In this document: positions 10,273 to 18,271 of the stretch, one piece after another
How the letters are laid out: each line of letters starts with the position of its first letter
Position numbering within the stretch: position 1 is the stretch's first letter
Assembly: GCA_027623795.1 (NCBI GenBank)
Contig: JAQBUX010000003.1
Location: forward strand, 1 to 46,574
Source: Chloroflexota bacterium
GTDB taxonomy: Bacteria > Chloroflexota > Dehalococcoidia > Lucifugimonadales > Lucifugimonadaceae
Length of the DNA: 46,574 nt
Direction of reading: 5' to 3'
Notes under the pieces: generated by a model
Databases searched by the model: none
Told to the model about the DNA's origin: nothing
The model's input: the letters and a program-made list of their open reading frames with translations, nothing else
Made by a program: the position numbers and the translations under genes

Positions 10273-10290
10273 TTGTGGACTTTATCACAC
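10273..10290. promoter_or_regulatory. Candidate Rex operator of the atp operon
   Basis: The 18-bp site reads TTGTG, 8 nt (GACTTTAT), CACAC on the plus strand, matching TTGTG-N8-CACAA at 9 of 10 half-site positions. It is centred about 60 bp upstream of the first atp gene. Rex control of an atp operon is known in Streptomyces. Here it is inferred from the site and the nearby rex gene. Confidence 0.6.
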
Positions 10291-10638
10291 ACCAAACGGC
10301 GGGACAACGCGACGGCAGAAATTGAGGTCGCGTTGTTAGTGGCTTGGTCCACCGGCTCGTCATGATCAGCCCGAGATCCCCGCACGGGAGCGTTTGCGCA
10401 TCCGATCGATTTAGACCGTCTACAAGGGACCGAGACCGCGTTTTTGCGCTCGCGGTCATCTGGCATCCGAATGAGAGGGTAAATAGGCAAATGCCGTCGC
10501 GGTGTCTGGTTTGCGAGTCTCGACGCTGGTTTTGGCGCGCTGGGATCGCGGGGAAACTCGCCGGAGTTCCTCGATACCCAAAATCCGCTCGCTTCACCAC
10601 CGCCGGTAACTGAGGAACCCGGGTCGTGAGACCGGGCG
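10291..10638. other. Intergenic region upstream of atp operon
   Basis: About 350 bp between the Rex-like site and the bifunctional-nuclease gene. The open frames here (for example minus strand 10214-10600) have unremarkable low-complexity translations and no family resemblance. A short GC-rich inverted repeat near 10620 lacks a T run. I see nothing else. Confidence 0.4.
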
Positions 10639-11193
10639 CTACCCGTCTTTAGCCGCGTCGCCGATGTCGTCAAGATCGAGTGTGTCGATGAAATCTTTGA
10701 ACGCGGACATGCGCTCGATCTCGCCCTGGCTCGGGGGGGTGCCCGCCGTCTCCGTCGTCTCGCCGTCCCCAACGATCGCCTTACCTGTCTCGGCGTCCAT
10801 ATGCACGCCAGCGCGGTCCAGCACGGACTCTTCGGCATAGATCGGCACTTTCGCCCTCACGGCCAGTGCCAGGGCGTCGGAAGGCCGGGAATCGACGGCG
10901 ATCGTCTTATCGGCGGCCGTCATCACGATCTTGGCGAAAAAAGTCTCTTGATCGAGTCCAGAGACTACGACGTGATTCACCACGCCGCCAAGGTCGCCGA
11001 CAACGTGATGAAGCAGGTCGTGAGTCATCGGGCGCGGCGGCGTCATGTCCTGCAGCTTGAGTGCAATGGCTTCAGCCTCGGGTTGGCCGATCCATATCGG
11101 GAGGAAGCGTTCCGCGTCCTTCTCTTTGAGAATCACGATACGCGAGTAGTTCAGCAGGCTCACTCTGATGCTGTCGATAACCATCTCGCGCAT
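10639..11193 (-). CDS. Bifunctional nuclease domain (DUF151) protein
   Basis: A 184-residue protein with the BFN/DUF151 domain over about residues 1-135, which in plants and some bacteria is described as an RNase/DNase. Family signatures are VILKEKDAERFLPIWIGQPEAEAI cut across two strands, the RPMTHDLL segment and VDSRPSDALALAVRAKVPIY. The last 45 residues are acidic, of the sort that in some homologues precedes a UvrB/UvrC motif, but I see only a short partial version (about residues 155-170). It stands alone between the atp operon and the DUF951 gene. Confidence 0.88.
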   Translation of the reverse strand: MREMVIDSIRVSLLNYSRIVILKEKDAERFLPIWIGQPEAEAIALKLQDMTPPRPMTHDLLHHVVGDLGGVVNHVVVSGLDQETFFAKIVMTAADKTIAVDSRPSDALALAVRAKVPIYAEESVLDRAGVHMDAETGKAIVGDGETTETAGTPPSQGEIERMSAFKDFIDTLDLDDIGDAAKDG

Positions 11194-11350
11194 GATCGCC
11201 GTCCTTTATGAAATATCCGGGTCGGCTGCTGCGGGTGCGGACCCCGGGACCCATCGATATCTGGTAACGATGCGCCGGTGTCTGATCCGCGTAGGTTATT
11301 GGCGGTTTCCCGAGGGTGTCAACGAAGCTGACGCCCAGTCGCGACGGTGG

Positions 11351-11596
11351 TTAACCCTGTGCCGACGCTCCATGGGTGTCAGATGCCGGAGTTCTCGATC
11401 GAGTCCGTCTATCCACCTGCCTGCGTGGAAGCATCACACGATGTCCGCACCCTCCGCAACGCAGGCCGATGTCCGCTCCGACCCGATACACCGTCCACTC
11501 GTTCGCGCCACAGGGATGAGCTTTCTTAAGGGTTATACGGTCGCCGACTTCATACTGGACCGGTTCTCCCTGTGATGGGCCCGGCGCCGGGTTCAT
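11351..11596 (-). CDS. DUF951 family protein
   Basis: An 81-residue protein matching DUF951. The conserved core is VGDRITLKKAHPCGANEW, then VYRVGADIGLRCGGCGHRV and MLPRRQV. The three cysteines (one in HPCG, two in CGGC) suggest a metal-binding site. The function is unknown. DUF951 genes often lie near rpsF or ychF; here the gene overlaps pyrF by 4 bp (ATGA), so it is translationally coupled to it. The tail beyond the core (about 20 residues) is basic and not conserved. Confidence 0.85.
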   Translation of the reverse strand: MNPAPGPSQGEPVQYEVGDRITLKKAHPCGANEWTVYRVGADIGLRCGGCGHRVMLPRRQVDRRTRSRTPASDTHGASAQG

Positions 11597-12432
11597 GTGG
11601 TGGGCCCGCCGCCGGTCTCTAACGCCTTCGATATCTCGTCCCTCAACGCTTCGGCCGCGTTTCGGGCCTCAGATGCGTATGTCGCCGCATCTTGTGAGGC
11701 GTAGATGATGCCGCGCGATGACGAAATCATCACCCCCCTGCCATCTGCATTGACGCCGGCACGCGTCGCCGCCGCCACGTCACCCCCCTGTGCGCCGACT
11801 CCCGGTATCAGGAACGGCATCTCGGGGTGAGATTGGCGGAGGTCCGCCATCTCGCCGGGGTAGGTGGCCCCGACGACGATCCCGACGTTGCCCCGGGTGT
11901 TCCACTCGGAGGCCAGCCGGGCTGTGTGCTCGTAAAGCGTGCCGCTCATGCCGCTACCGGTCAGCTCCAGGTCCTGCATCTCGACCGCACTTGGATTGGA
12001 AGTCCGGCACACAATTAGCGCCCCTCTGTCCGCGCGCTCTACAAACGGGTCGATAGATTCATGCCCGAGGTAGGGGTGCAGAGTCACGGTATCGAAGTCC
12101 CACACGTCGAACATCGCACGCGCATACGCGCTCGCCGTCGACCCTATGTCGCCACGCTTGCAGTCGCCTACGAGGACCACGTCCGGCGCAACATCGCGGA
12201 TGTGCGATACGGTCTTTTCAAGGGCGCGGAGTCCGTCCAGACCGAGCGCTTCGTAGAAGGCCAGTTGCGGTTTGAAGGCGCAAACCAGGTCGTGCGTGGA
12301 GTCGATGATGGCGCGGTTGAACTCGGCGATATCCTTCACCGGCATCCGGCTCGGGTCCGGGTCAAGGCCGACGCAAACCAGCGTCTTCCGATCGCGGGCC
12401 ACTGAATCCAGCTTTTCGACCCAACCGGTCAT
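11593..12432 (-). CDS. pyrF: Orotidine 5'-phosphate decarboxylase (type 2)
   Basis: It catalyses the last step of UMP synthesis, decarboxylation of OMP. The catalytic Lys/Asp cluster is in DCKRGDIGSTA at about residues 90-100. The N-terminal CVGLDPDPSRMP and the C-terminal GVGAQGGDV and SSRGIIYA phosphate-binding segments mark the longer type 2 (mycobacterial-like) enzyme. The length of 279 residues fits. It is separated from the pyrR-B-C-carA-carB operon by about 9 kb and lacks an obvious PyrR-binding leader, so it may not share attenuation control. It overlaps the DUF951 gene by 4 bp. Confidence 0.95.
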   Translation of the reverse strand: MTGWVEKLDSVARDRKTLVCVGLDPDPSRMPVKDIAEFNRAIIDSTHDLVCAFKPQLAFYEALGLDGLRALEKTVSHIRDVAPDVVLVGDCKRGDIGSTASAYARAMFDVWDFDTVTLHPYLGHESIDPFVERADRGALIVCRTSNPSAVEMQDLELTGSGMSGTLYEHTARLASEWNTRGNVGIVVGATYPGEMADLRQSHPEMPFLIPGVGAQGGDVAAATRAGVNADGRGVMISSSRGIIYASQDAATYASEARNAAEALRDEISKALETGGGPTT

Positions 12433-12608
12433 ACGCAGTAACCTTTCAAATATCGTCCCGCTTGCCCGCCAGCCGACTCACCTTCATCCCACAAATCAGA
12501 CCCTTCCCTTCCCTCCCATCTGGCGTTCCCCGTCCGGTCGCCAAGTATAGGACTCGTCGGATCCCGAGACCGCCGTACCGTCGGTCACAACGCTATACCA
12601 CACGCCTT

Positions 12609-13301
12609 ATGAATCTTCGACAGGATCGATCCCCGAACGAAACAGATATCCGTGCCCTGTACGACGCATTGTTGGAGGCGTACGGCCCGCAGAACTGGTG
12701 GCCGGGGGACGGCCCGTTTGAGGTGATTGTCGGCGCGATCCTGACCCAGAACACGAGCTGGACAAACGTCGAGAAGGCGCTGGAAGCCCTTAAATCGGCG
12801 GGGTTATGGAGCATCGGCGCTCTACATGAGACGCCACTGGATCGACTGGCCGGGACGATCCGGTCGTCCGGCTACTACAACCAGAAGGCGCGCAAGTTGA
12901 AGACGTTCGCGGAACTCGTCGAGGCCGAGTACGCCGGCAACCTGGCACGTTTCCTTGCGCTCCCGCTTGTCGATCTGCGCCCTGAACTTCTCGCCGTGTG
13001 GGGGATCGGGGAAGAGACGGCGGACGATATCGTTCTCTACGCTGCGGGTCACGCGAGCTTTGTGATCGACGGGTACACGCGGCGGATCGTCGATCGGCTG
13101 GGTTGGCGTGTGGACGGCGAGGCCTACGGCGACTACCAGGCGTTGTTCAGCGACCGGTTACCGGCCGACGCGCGCCTCTTCAACGAGTATCACGCGCTAA
13201 TCGTCAGACACGCCGCCGATGTGTGCCGGCCGACCCCTGTTTGCGAGGGGTGCGTTCTACTGGCGACCTGTCCGACGGGTGTGGAGCGCATCCGGCGCTA
13301 A
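12609..13301 (+). CDS. HhH-GPD DNA glycosylase, COG2231-like (endonuclease III related)
   Basis: A base-excision-repair family protein. The N-terminal segment holds GAILTQNTSWTNVEKAL. The helix-hairpin-helix is VWGIGEETADDIVLY, and the catalytic Asp is in FVIDGYTRRI. Four cysteines at the C terminus (C-x5-C-x2-C-x5-C in CRPTPVCEGCVLLATC) should bind a [4Fe-4S] cluster. The position that is the catalytic Lys in endonuclease III is Glu here (GEETAD), so AP-lyase chemistry is unlikely and a monofunctional glycosylase of the COG2231/MagIII type is more probable. The open frame extends to 12462, but the ATG at 12609 gives a normal N terminus. The base substrate is not predictable. Confidence 0.85.
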   Translation: MNLRQDRSPNETDIRALYDALLEAYGPQNWWPGDGPFEVIVGAILTQNTSWTNVEKALEALKSAGLWSIGALHETPLDRLAGTIRSSGYYNQKARKLKTFAELVEAEYAGNLARFLALPLVDLRPELLAVWGIGEETADDIVLYAAGHASFVIDGYTRRIVDRLGWRVDGEAYGDYQALFSDRLPADARLFNEYHALIVRHAADVCRPTPVCEGCVLLATCPTGVERIRR

Positions 13302-13797
13302 CGGATCACGCACGGGCATCCGCCTTTCGAGCGAGCGACGGCGTCCGACGCGTGTCGTTTCCAAACGGGAAACCCCTGGCCTCAGTCCTCTCGCAATGCG
13401 AGGTGCGACGTGACCGAGAGCGATGTTGAGGGCGCACTTGCGGGCTGGATGGGAGCGCCGCGGATTGTTCCCTCGTTGTCATTGGATCGCCTCTACTTGT
13501 CGGGCGGCATCAGCGAAGTTAGGCTTCGGCCGCCCATCGTCAGTCAAACCTCTGGACGAGACCCGCCGTGGATTTCCATGGAGTCAGGCTGTTTCACGAT
13601 GCGCCGGCACCTAGCCAGAGGTATCACGTGGCGAACGAGCCGGCCCGCTCCCGACCACGTGAGGCACGTTGACGACACAGAGAATCAGGCCATGCGTGGC
13701 CCGCGATTGTTGCCAACTCCCGTGTCGGACGCGAAAAGTGAGCGTTGGGCGTCAAACTCAAAACCAGTTCCCAGTAGTTTCAGGGGGAGGGTGACCC
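13302..13797. other. Long intergenic region
   Basis: About 500 bp between the glycosylase and the zinc dehydrogenase. A plus-strand frame opens at 13410 and runs through the dehydrogenase start in another frame; its translation has no family features. I see no RNA gene, repeat or terminator that I can support. The last 15 bp hold the AGGGGGAGG ribosome site of the next gene. Confidence 0.4.
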
Positions 13798-14949
13798 ATG
13801 AAGGCCGTCGTCTATCAAGAGCCGTTCAAGGTCGCGGTCGAAAACGTGGCCGACCCGGAGATCGGGCACCCGAACGACGTAATCGTAAAGATCACCTCAT
13901 CCTGCATCTGCGGCTCGGACCTGCACATGTACGAGGGCCGGACGGCCGCCAGGCCGGGAATCGTCTTCGGCCACGAAAATATGGGCGTCATCCAGGAGGT
14001 CGGCCCTGCGGTCAAAGACCGTAAGGTGGGCGACCGCGTGGTAATGCCGTTCAACGTCGCTTGCGGCTTCTGCAAGAACTGCCTGAACGGCTTCACAGGG
14101 TTCTGCACCACCGTGAACCCGGGTTTTGCCGGCGGCGCATACGGATACGTGTCGATGGGTCCATGGGTCGGAGGGCAAGCGGAGTACATGCAGGTCCCGT
14201 TCGCCGATTTCAACTGTCTGCTATTGCCGCCTGGAACGGATCACGAGGCTGACTTCTCACTGCTCGCGGACATCTTTCCGACGGGCTATCACGGCGCAGA
14301 ACTCGCCGGCGTGAAGCCCGGCGAGACCGTGGCGGTGTTCGGCGCCGGACCTGTCGGCTTGATGGCCGCCTACAGCAGCCTGCTGAGGGGCGCGTCTATC
14401 GTCTACTCGGTAGATCACGTCAAAGAGCGTCTGGACAAGGCCACAGAGATTGGCGCGGTCCCGATAAATTACGACGAAGGGAACCCGGTCGATCAGATCA
14501 AGGAGCTCAGAGGCGGCGACGGCGTAGACAAGGGCATAGACGCAGTCGGCTACCAGGCGACGAGCGCAGGCTCCTCAGCCGCAGGCGGCGAGCAAGACGA
14601 GGTCCCGAATATCGTCCTGAACCAGTTGATCGATGTGGTCAATCCGACCGGCGCGCTGGGCATACCGGGTCTCTACGTGCCGTCGGACCCGGGCGGCGTC
14701 GACGAGAACGCGGCGCGCGGGGCCCTTTCGATCAATTTCGGAAGGCTGTTCGAGAAGGGCCTGCGACTGGGTACAGGGCAGTGCAACGTCAAGCAGTACA
14801 ACGCCCATCTTCGTGACCTGATCATCGCCGGGCGGGCGAAACCTGACTTCGTGGTGTCGCACGAGGTGTCACTGGATGAGGCGCCGGCGGCATACCAGAA
14901 GTTTGACCGGCGGGAAGACGGGTACACGAAGGTGATTTTGCATCCATAG
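13798..14949 (+). CDS. Zinc-dependent dehydrogenase, glutathione-independent formaldehyde dehydrogenase-like
   Basis: A medium-chain dehydrogenase of 383 residues. Catalytic zinc ligands are the Cys in CICGSDLHMYEGR and the His-Glu pair in FGHENMG. The structural-zinc cysteines are in CGFCKNCLNGFTGFC. The NAD-binding motif is VFGAGPVGLMAA. The motif set and the long C-terminal region (about residues 255-310, with GIPGLYVPSDPGG) are those of the Pseudomonas-type formaldehyde dehydrogenase/dismutase group rather than simple alcohol dehydrogenases. A strong AGGGGGAGG ribosome site precedes the ATG. The NHL-propeller gene follows within about 60 bp and is probably co-transcribed. The aldehyde substrate is inferred. 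Confidence 0.88.
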   Translation: MKAVVYQEPFKVAVENVADPEIGHPNDVIVKITSSCICGSDLHMYEGRTAARPGIVFGHENMGVIQEVGPAVKDRKVGDRVVMPFNVACGFCKNCLNGFTGFCTTVNPGFAGGAYGYVSMGPWVGGQAEYMQVPFADFNCLLLPPGTDHEADFSLLADIFPTGYHGAELAGVKPGETVAVFGAGPVGLMAAYSSLLRGASIVYSVDHVKERLDKATEIGAVPINYDEGNPVDQIKELRGGDGVDKGIDAVGYQATSAGSSAAGGEQDEVPNIVLNQLIDVVNPTGALGIPGLYVPSDPGGVDENAARGALSINFGRLFEKGLRLGTGQCNVKQYNAHLRDLIIAGRAKPDFVVSHEVSLDEAPAAYQKFDRREDGYTKVILHP

Positions 14950-15010
14950 CGTGGCCGGGCCGGGGCGTCAGATACCGGGACGAAACCCGGGACAAAACCT
15001 GGAGATTTTT

Positions 15011-16087
15011 GTGATTATCGGAAGTGGTGAGCACGGATACGAGTGGATCGACGGCTGGGCGAAGATTCCAGACAGCCTCAGCGCACGGGACGGTTGGGCG
15101 CATCCCGGTATGGCGGTGGCCCACACGGGTGAGATCTTCACCGTTCATCCGGGCGAATCAACCGTCCTGGTTTTTGACCCGGACGGAACCCTCAAAAGAT
15201 CGTTTGAGGCGCCAGCGCGGGAGGTCCACCAGATGGCCGTTGCCAGCGACGGCCGGGATGATTTTCTCTGGATTGCGGACCCGGGACGCAAGAACGTCAG
15301 GGCCGGCGGAATGTACGAGCCGTCTCCGGGTGAGTGGGGAGGGCAGGTCTTGCAACTGACGTTCGACGGAGACGTTGTCTCCCGCATCGAACGGCCCGAT
15401 CACGCCGTCTACTCGGATGGGACGTTCGCCCCAACCGCCGTCTCTGTGTTTCAACTGGCGATGGGTGGTAACGGCGATATATGGGTCGCCGATGGTTATG
15501 GCGAAAGTTATCTGCATCGCTACAACAGTTCAGGTGACTACCTTGGTAGCGTCAACGGAGAGGAAGGGCGGGCAGGAAGGTTTGCATGCCCTCACGCGGT
15601 GTGGGTGGACTATCGGAAATCTGAGCCGGAGCTTTTGATCGCCGACCGCACAAACCGTCGGGTTCAGGTTTACGACCTCGAGGGCCAATACAAGAGGCAC
15701 TTCGGCGCCGACGTGATGACGAGTCCCAGCTCGTTCGCCGTGGACGGAGAACAGCTGATCGTCGCCGAACTGCGTGCCCGGTTGACCGTCTTCGACATCG
15801 ACGACAACTTTGTCTGTTACACCGGCGAGAACGAGAGAATTGCCCGGGTTGATCGCAATAGCCCTGAGGATGTGCCCGGCTGGCCCAACAACCTGGACGA
15901 GAACGGAAACGTGATCCGGTCCAGGATTCTTGAACCGGGCAGTTTCAACAGTCCACATGGAGTTGCGGTCGATAACGAAGGCAACATTTATGTGGCTGAG
16001 TGGCTCGTCGGAGGGCGTTACACGAAGTTGGTAAAGCAGCGGTCGTCCGTGACCGCCGATGGCGGGGAGTCCGCGTCAATCTCGTAG
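15011..16087 (+). CDS. NHL-repeat six-bladed beta-propeller protein
   Basis: About 358 residues of repeated beta-propeller blades of the NHL/peptidyl-amidating-lyase-like type, for example GNGDIWVADGYGESYLHRY, LLIADRTNRRVQVYDLEG and PHGVAVDNEGNIYVAEW. No signal peptide is visible, so a cytoplasmic location is likely. The open frame starts at a GTG at 14951, but a GTG at 15011 has GGAG 6 nt upstream and gives a cleaner N terminus. Such propellers are often binding or hydrolase scaffolds. Close spacing after the formaldehyde-dehydrogenase-like gene suggests a shared pathway. The substrate is unknown. Confidence 0.8.
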   Translation: MIIGSGEHGYEWIDGWAKIPDSLSARDGWAHPGMAVAHTGEIFTVHPGESTVLVFDPDGTLKRSFEAPAREVHQMAVASDGRDDFLWIADPGRKNVRAGGMYEPSPGEWGGQVLQLTFDGDVVSRIERPDHAVYSDGTFAPTAVSVFQLAMGGNGDIWVADGYGESYLHRYNSSGDYLGSVNGEEGRAGRFACPHAVWVDYRKSEPELLIADRTNRRVQVYDLEGQYKRHFGADVMTSPSSFAVDGEQLIVAELRARLTVFDIDDNFVCYTGENERIARVDRNSPEDVPGWPNNLDENGNVIRSRILEPGSFNSPHGVAVDNEGNIYVAEWLVGGRYTKLVKQRSSVTADGGESASIS

Positions 16088-16350
16088 TCGTCGCGGTCTT
16101 GGGCGCGACCATGAGGGGGCGTGGTGTCCGCGTGTTCGTTCCCGCAGAGCAGACGCGCCTTCGGCGTGGACTGTCCCTTGAGGATCGCGGGCGGGCGCTA
16201 CGGGCCGCTCGAATGGGGTTGGCCCCCCGCACGGCGAGTACATTCGCGTTTGTGAGAGGCGGGTGCGGACGGCGCGAATCAGGTATCTATGGTTCGGGGG
16301 CCTGGCGGCGCCGGAAGGGACGACAGGACCGTCTCAGGATTGAAGCGTTG

Positions 16351-17517
16351 TCAGCCGGTCGTGGTTCGCGGCTCGGGGGCGGCGTCCAGCAAAGTAACGC
16401 TGTTGGTCTTGAAAACCAGAAAAGCGTTCTGGCCCCGCACGAGGCCGAGCGCCTCAACCGCCCCCGGTGTCAGGGCGACCAGTACGGGCGCCCCGATGTC
16501 TACCGTCGCATATACACGATCGCCTGCCGGCTCGAGCTCGATGATCGCGCCGGTGAGAACGTTTCGTGCGCTGATTCCTGACGGCCTCTCCGTGGCGAGG
16601 ATGATCTCCTCCGCCCCGAGAGCAGCGATTACAGTCGCGCCGATCTCTCTGCCCGTCGGCGGCGTCACGATTTCGGCTGAACCGACCTTGATACGCCCGG
16701 ACACGCCGTCACCACCCGGTTCGGTGACCGTCCCGTCCAGCAGGTTTTCGATCGCATCGTCCTGCACGATTCCGCTCACGGCCGGGTCCAACAGCACGCG
16801 AGACGGCAGGCCGGATGCCACCGCCCTCCCCTCCGAAAGCACAAGCGCGTCGTCCGCCAGCGCCAGGACTTCGGAGATCGAGTGCGATACGTAAACGATC
16901 GGAATCTGAAGATCTCGGTGGATGCGCCTGAGGTAGCTCAGCACGACGCCACGCAGCCGGGCGTCCAGGCTGGCCATCGGCTCGTCCAGTAGCAACAATC
17001 CAGGAGACATGGCAAGGGCGCGCGCCAGGGCGACTCGCTGTCTCTCGCCACCCGACAGCGAGCCGGGCGCCCGGCCCATCAGCGGCCCGAGGCCGAGAAG
17101 CTCCACGATGTGATCCACGTCAACCCGCCGCTCGCCTTCGGGAGTCAAACGCCAGCCGTACCTGATGTTCCCTTCGACATTCATGTGTGGGAACAACGCC
17201 CCGTCTTGAAACACCAGCCCGATACGTCGTCTATCCGGCTGCACAAAGGTTTTCGTACTGCCTCGAAAAAGGTCACGGCCATGCAACACGATCTCGCCGC
17301 GGTCGGGCCGGAACAAACCGGCCAGGCAGTTAAGCGTCGTCGTCTTGCCGCTGCCCGACGGTCCGAAAAGGGCCGTGATCCCCGGCCCGAAATCGCCGTC
17401 GATGTCGAGCACAAAGTCGCCCTGTATCCGTGTGAAGGAGAACTGGAGGACGCCTGATTTGTCCCCTGAATTACCCGAGGAATTGCCCGTGGTTGGGTCC
17501 AAAGTTGCGGCCACCAA
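16351..17517 (-). CDS. modC: Molybdate-type ABC transporter ATP-binding protein
   Basis: The ATPase of an oxyanion importer. Walker A is GPSGSGKTT, the signature is LSGGERQRVALARAL, Walker B is LLLLDEPMASLD and the switch His is in YVSHSISEV. After the ATPase domain (about residues 25-235) there is a regulatory region ending in a Mop/TOBE-type domain (about 310-375, SARNVLTGAIIELEPAG onwards), typical of ModC. Translation probably starts at the TTG at 17517 or the adjacent GTG; the modB stop codon is directly before it. Tungstate rather than molybdate cannot be excluded. Confidence 0.9.
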   Translation of the reverse strand: MVAATLDPTTGNSSGNSGDKSGVLQFSFTRIQGDFVLDIDGDFGPGITALFGPSGSGKTTTLNCLAGLFRPDRGEIVLHGRDLFRGSTKTFVQPDRRRIGLVFQDGALFPHMNVEGNIRYGWRLTPEGERRVDVDHIVELLGLGPLMGRAPGSLSGGERQRVALARALAMSPGLLLLDEPMASLDARLRGVVLSYLRRIHRDLQIPIVYVSHSISEVLALADDALVLSEGRAVASGLPSRVLLDPAVSGIVQDDAIENLLDGTVTEPGGDGVSGRIKVGSAEIVTPPTGREIGATVIAALGAEEIILATERPSGISARNVLTGAIIELEPAGDRVYATVDIGAPVLVALTPGAVEALGLVRGQNAFLVFKTNSVTLLDAAPEPRTTTG

Positions 17518-18204
17518 CTACGCCCCGAACCCGGCCCGCTGCCTGCGGCCGCTCAGTCCGCCTCGACGAAGCAGGTAGTCGTGCAGCACGAGGGTTGCCA
17601 CCGCAAGGCCGATCGACACCAGGATCAGACGAACGGCGGCATAGTCGTCGCCGGCCTGTATTCGCGTGAATATGCCAAGCGGCAGGGTTTGCGTACGTCC
17701 GGGGATGTTGCCCGCGACGACGATCGTCGCGCCAAACTCGGAAAGCGCCCGGACGAAGCCGATCAGCGCTCCAGCCAACAATCCACGATATGCCAGAGGA
17801 ACCGTCACGGTCAGGAGCACACGCAACGGTCCGGCCCCAAGGCTTCGGGCGGCGAGTTCCAGGCGCGGATCCACCCCGTCGAGCGCCACCACAAAGGTGC
17901 GAACGATGAGAGGCAACGCGACGATCGAAGACGCGAGCGAGGCTGCGAAGGTCGTAAATGCGAGGCCGTCTCCGAACAGATCCCCGAATGGCCCTCTCCC
18001 GCCCAGCACTATCAGCAGTCCGTACCCGACGACGACCGGCGGCAGGGCCAGCGGCAAAGACACGACCGCCTCTATAAGAAACCGGCCCCTGACCTGTTTC
18101 CGCACGAGTACCCACGCGATCCCGAATCCGGCGGGGAGCGCGATAAGCATCGCAACGACGGCCACGCGGAGCGATAGCATGACGATAGACAGGTCGGACG
18201 GCAT
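17518..18204 (-). CDS. modB: Molybdate-type ABC transporter permease
   Basis: An integral membrane permease of 228 residues with about five or six helices. It starts with LSIVMLSLRVAVVAMLIALPAGFGIAW and ends with a basic tail. The cytoplasmic EAA loop, which docks on the ATPase, is at about residues 130-150 (ELAARSLGAGPLRVLLTVTV). RALSEFGATIVVAGNIPG is a signature of ModB/CysT-type permeases. The gene abuts modC with no gap and lies 67 bp after the enolase-superfamily gene, so all four genes are probably one operon. Confidence 0.93.
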   Translation of the reverse strand: MPSDLSIVMLSLRVAVVAMLIALPAGFGIAWVLVRKQVRGRFLIEAVVSLPLALPPVVVGYGLLIVLGGRGPFGDLFGDGLAFTTFAASLASSIVALPLIVRTFVVALDGVDPRLELAARSLGAGPLRVLLTVTVPLAYRGLLAGALIGFVRALSEFGATIVVAGNIPGRTQTLPLGIFTRIQAGDDYAAVRLILVSIGLAVATLVLHDYLLRRGGLSGRRQRAGFGA

Positions 18205-18271
18205 CGGCGGTAAGTTTATCCTCCGCTTTTGCGTGCAACGCCATCCTGTTCAGGGGCGACGCGCCTGAGCT

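Noticed and set aside
10214-10600. Minus-strand open frame upstream of the atp operon
   Set aside because: The translation is low-complexity and unlike any family. It overlaps the first atp gene and the candidate Rex operator.
13410-14024. Plus-strand frame before and into the zinc dehydrogenase
   Set aside because: It overlaps the dehydrogenase start in another frame and has no recognisable motif.
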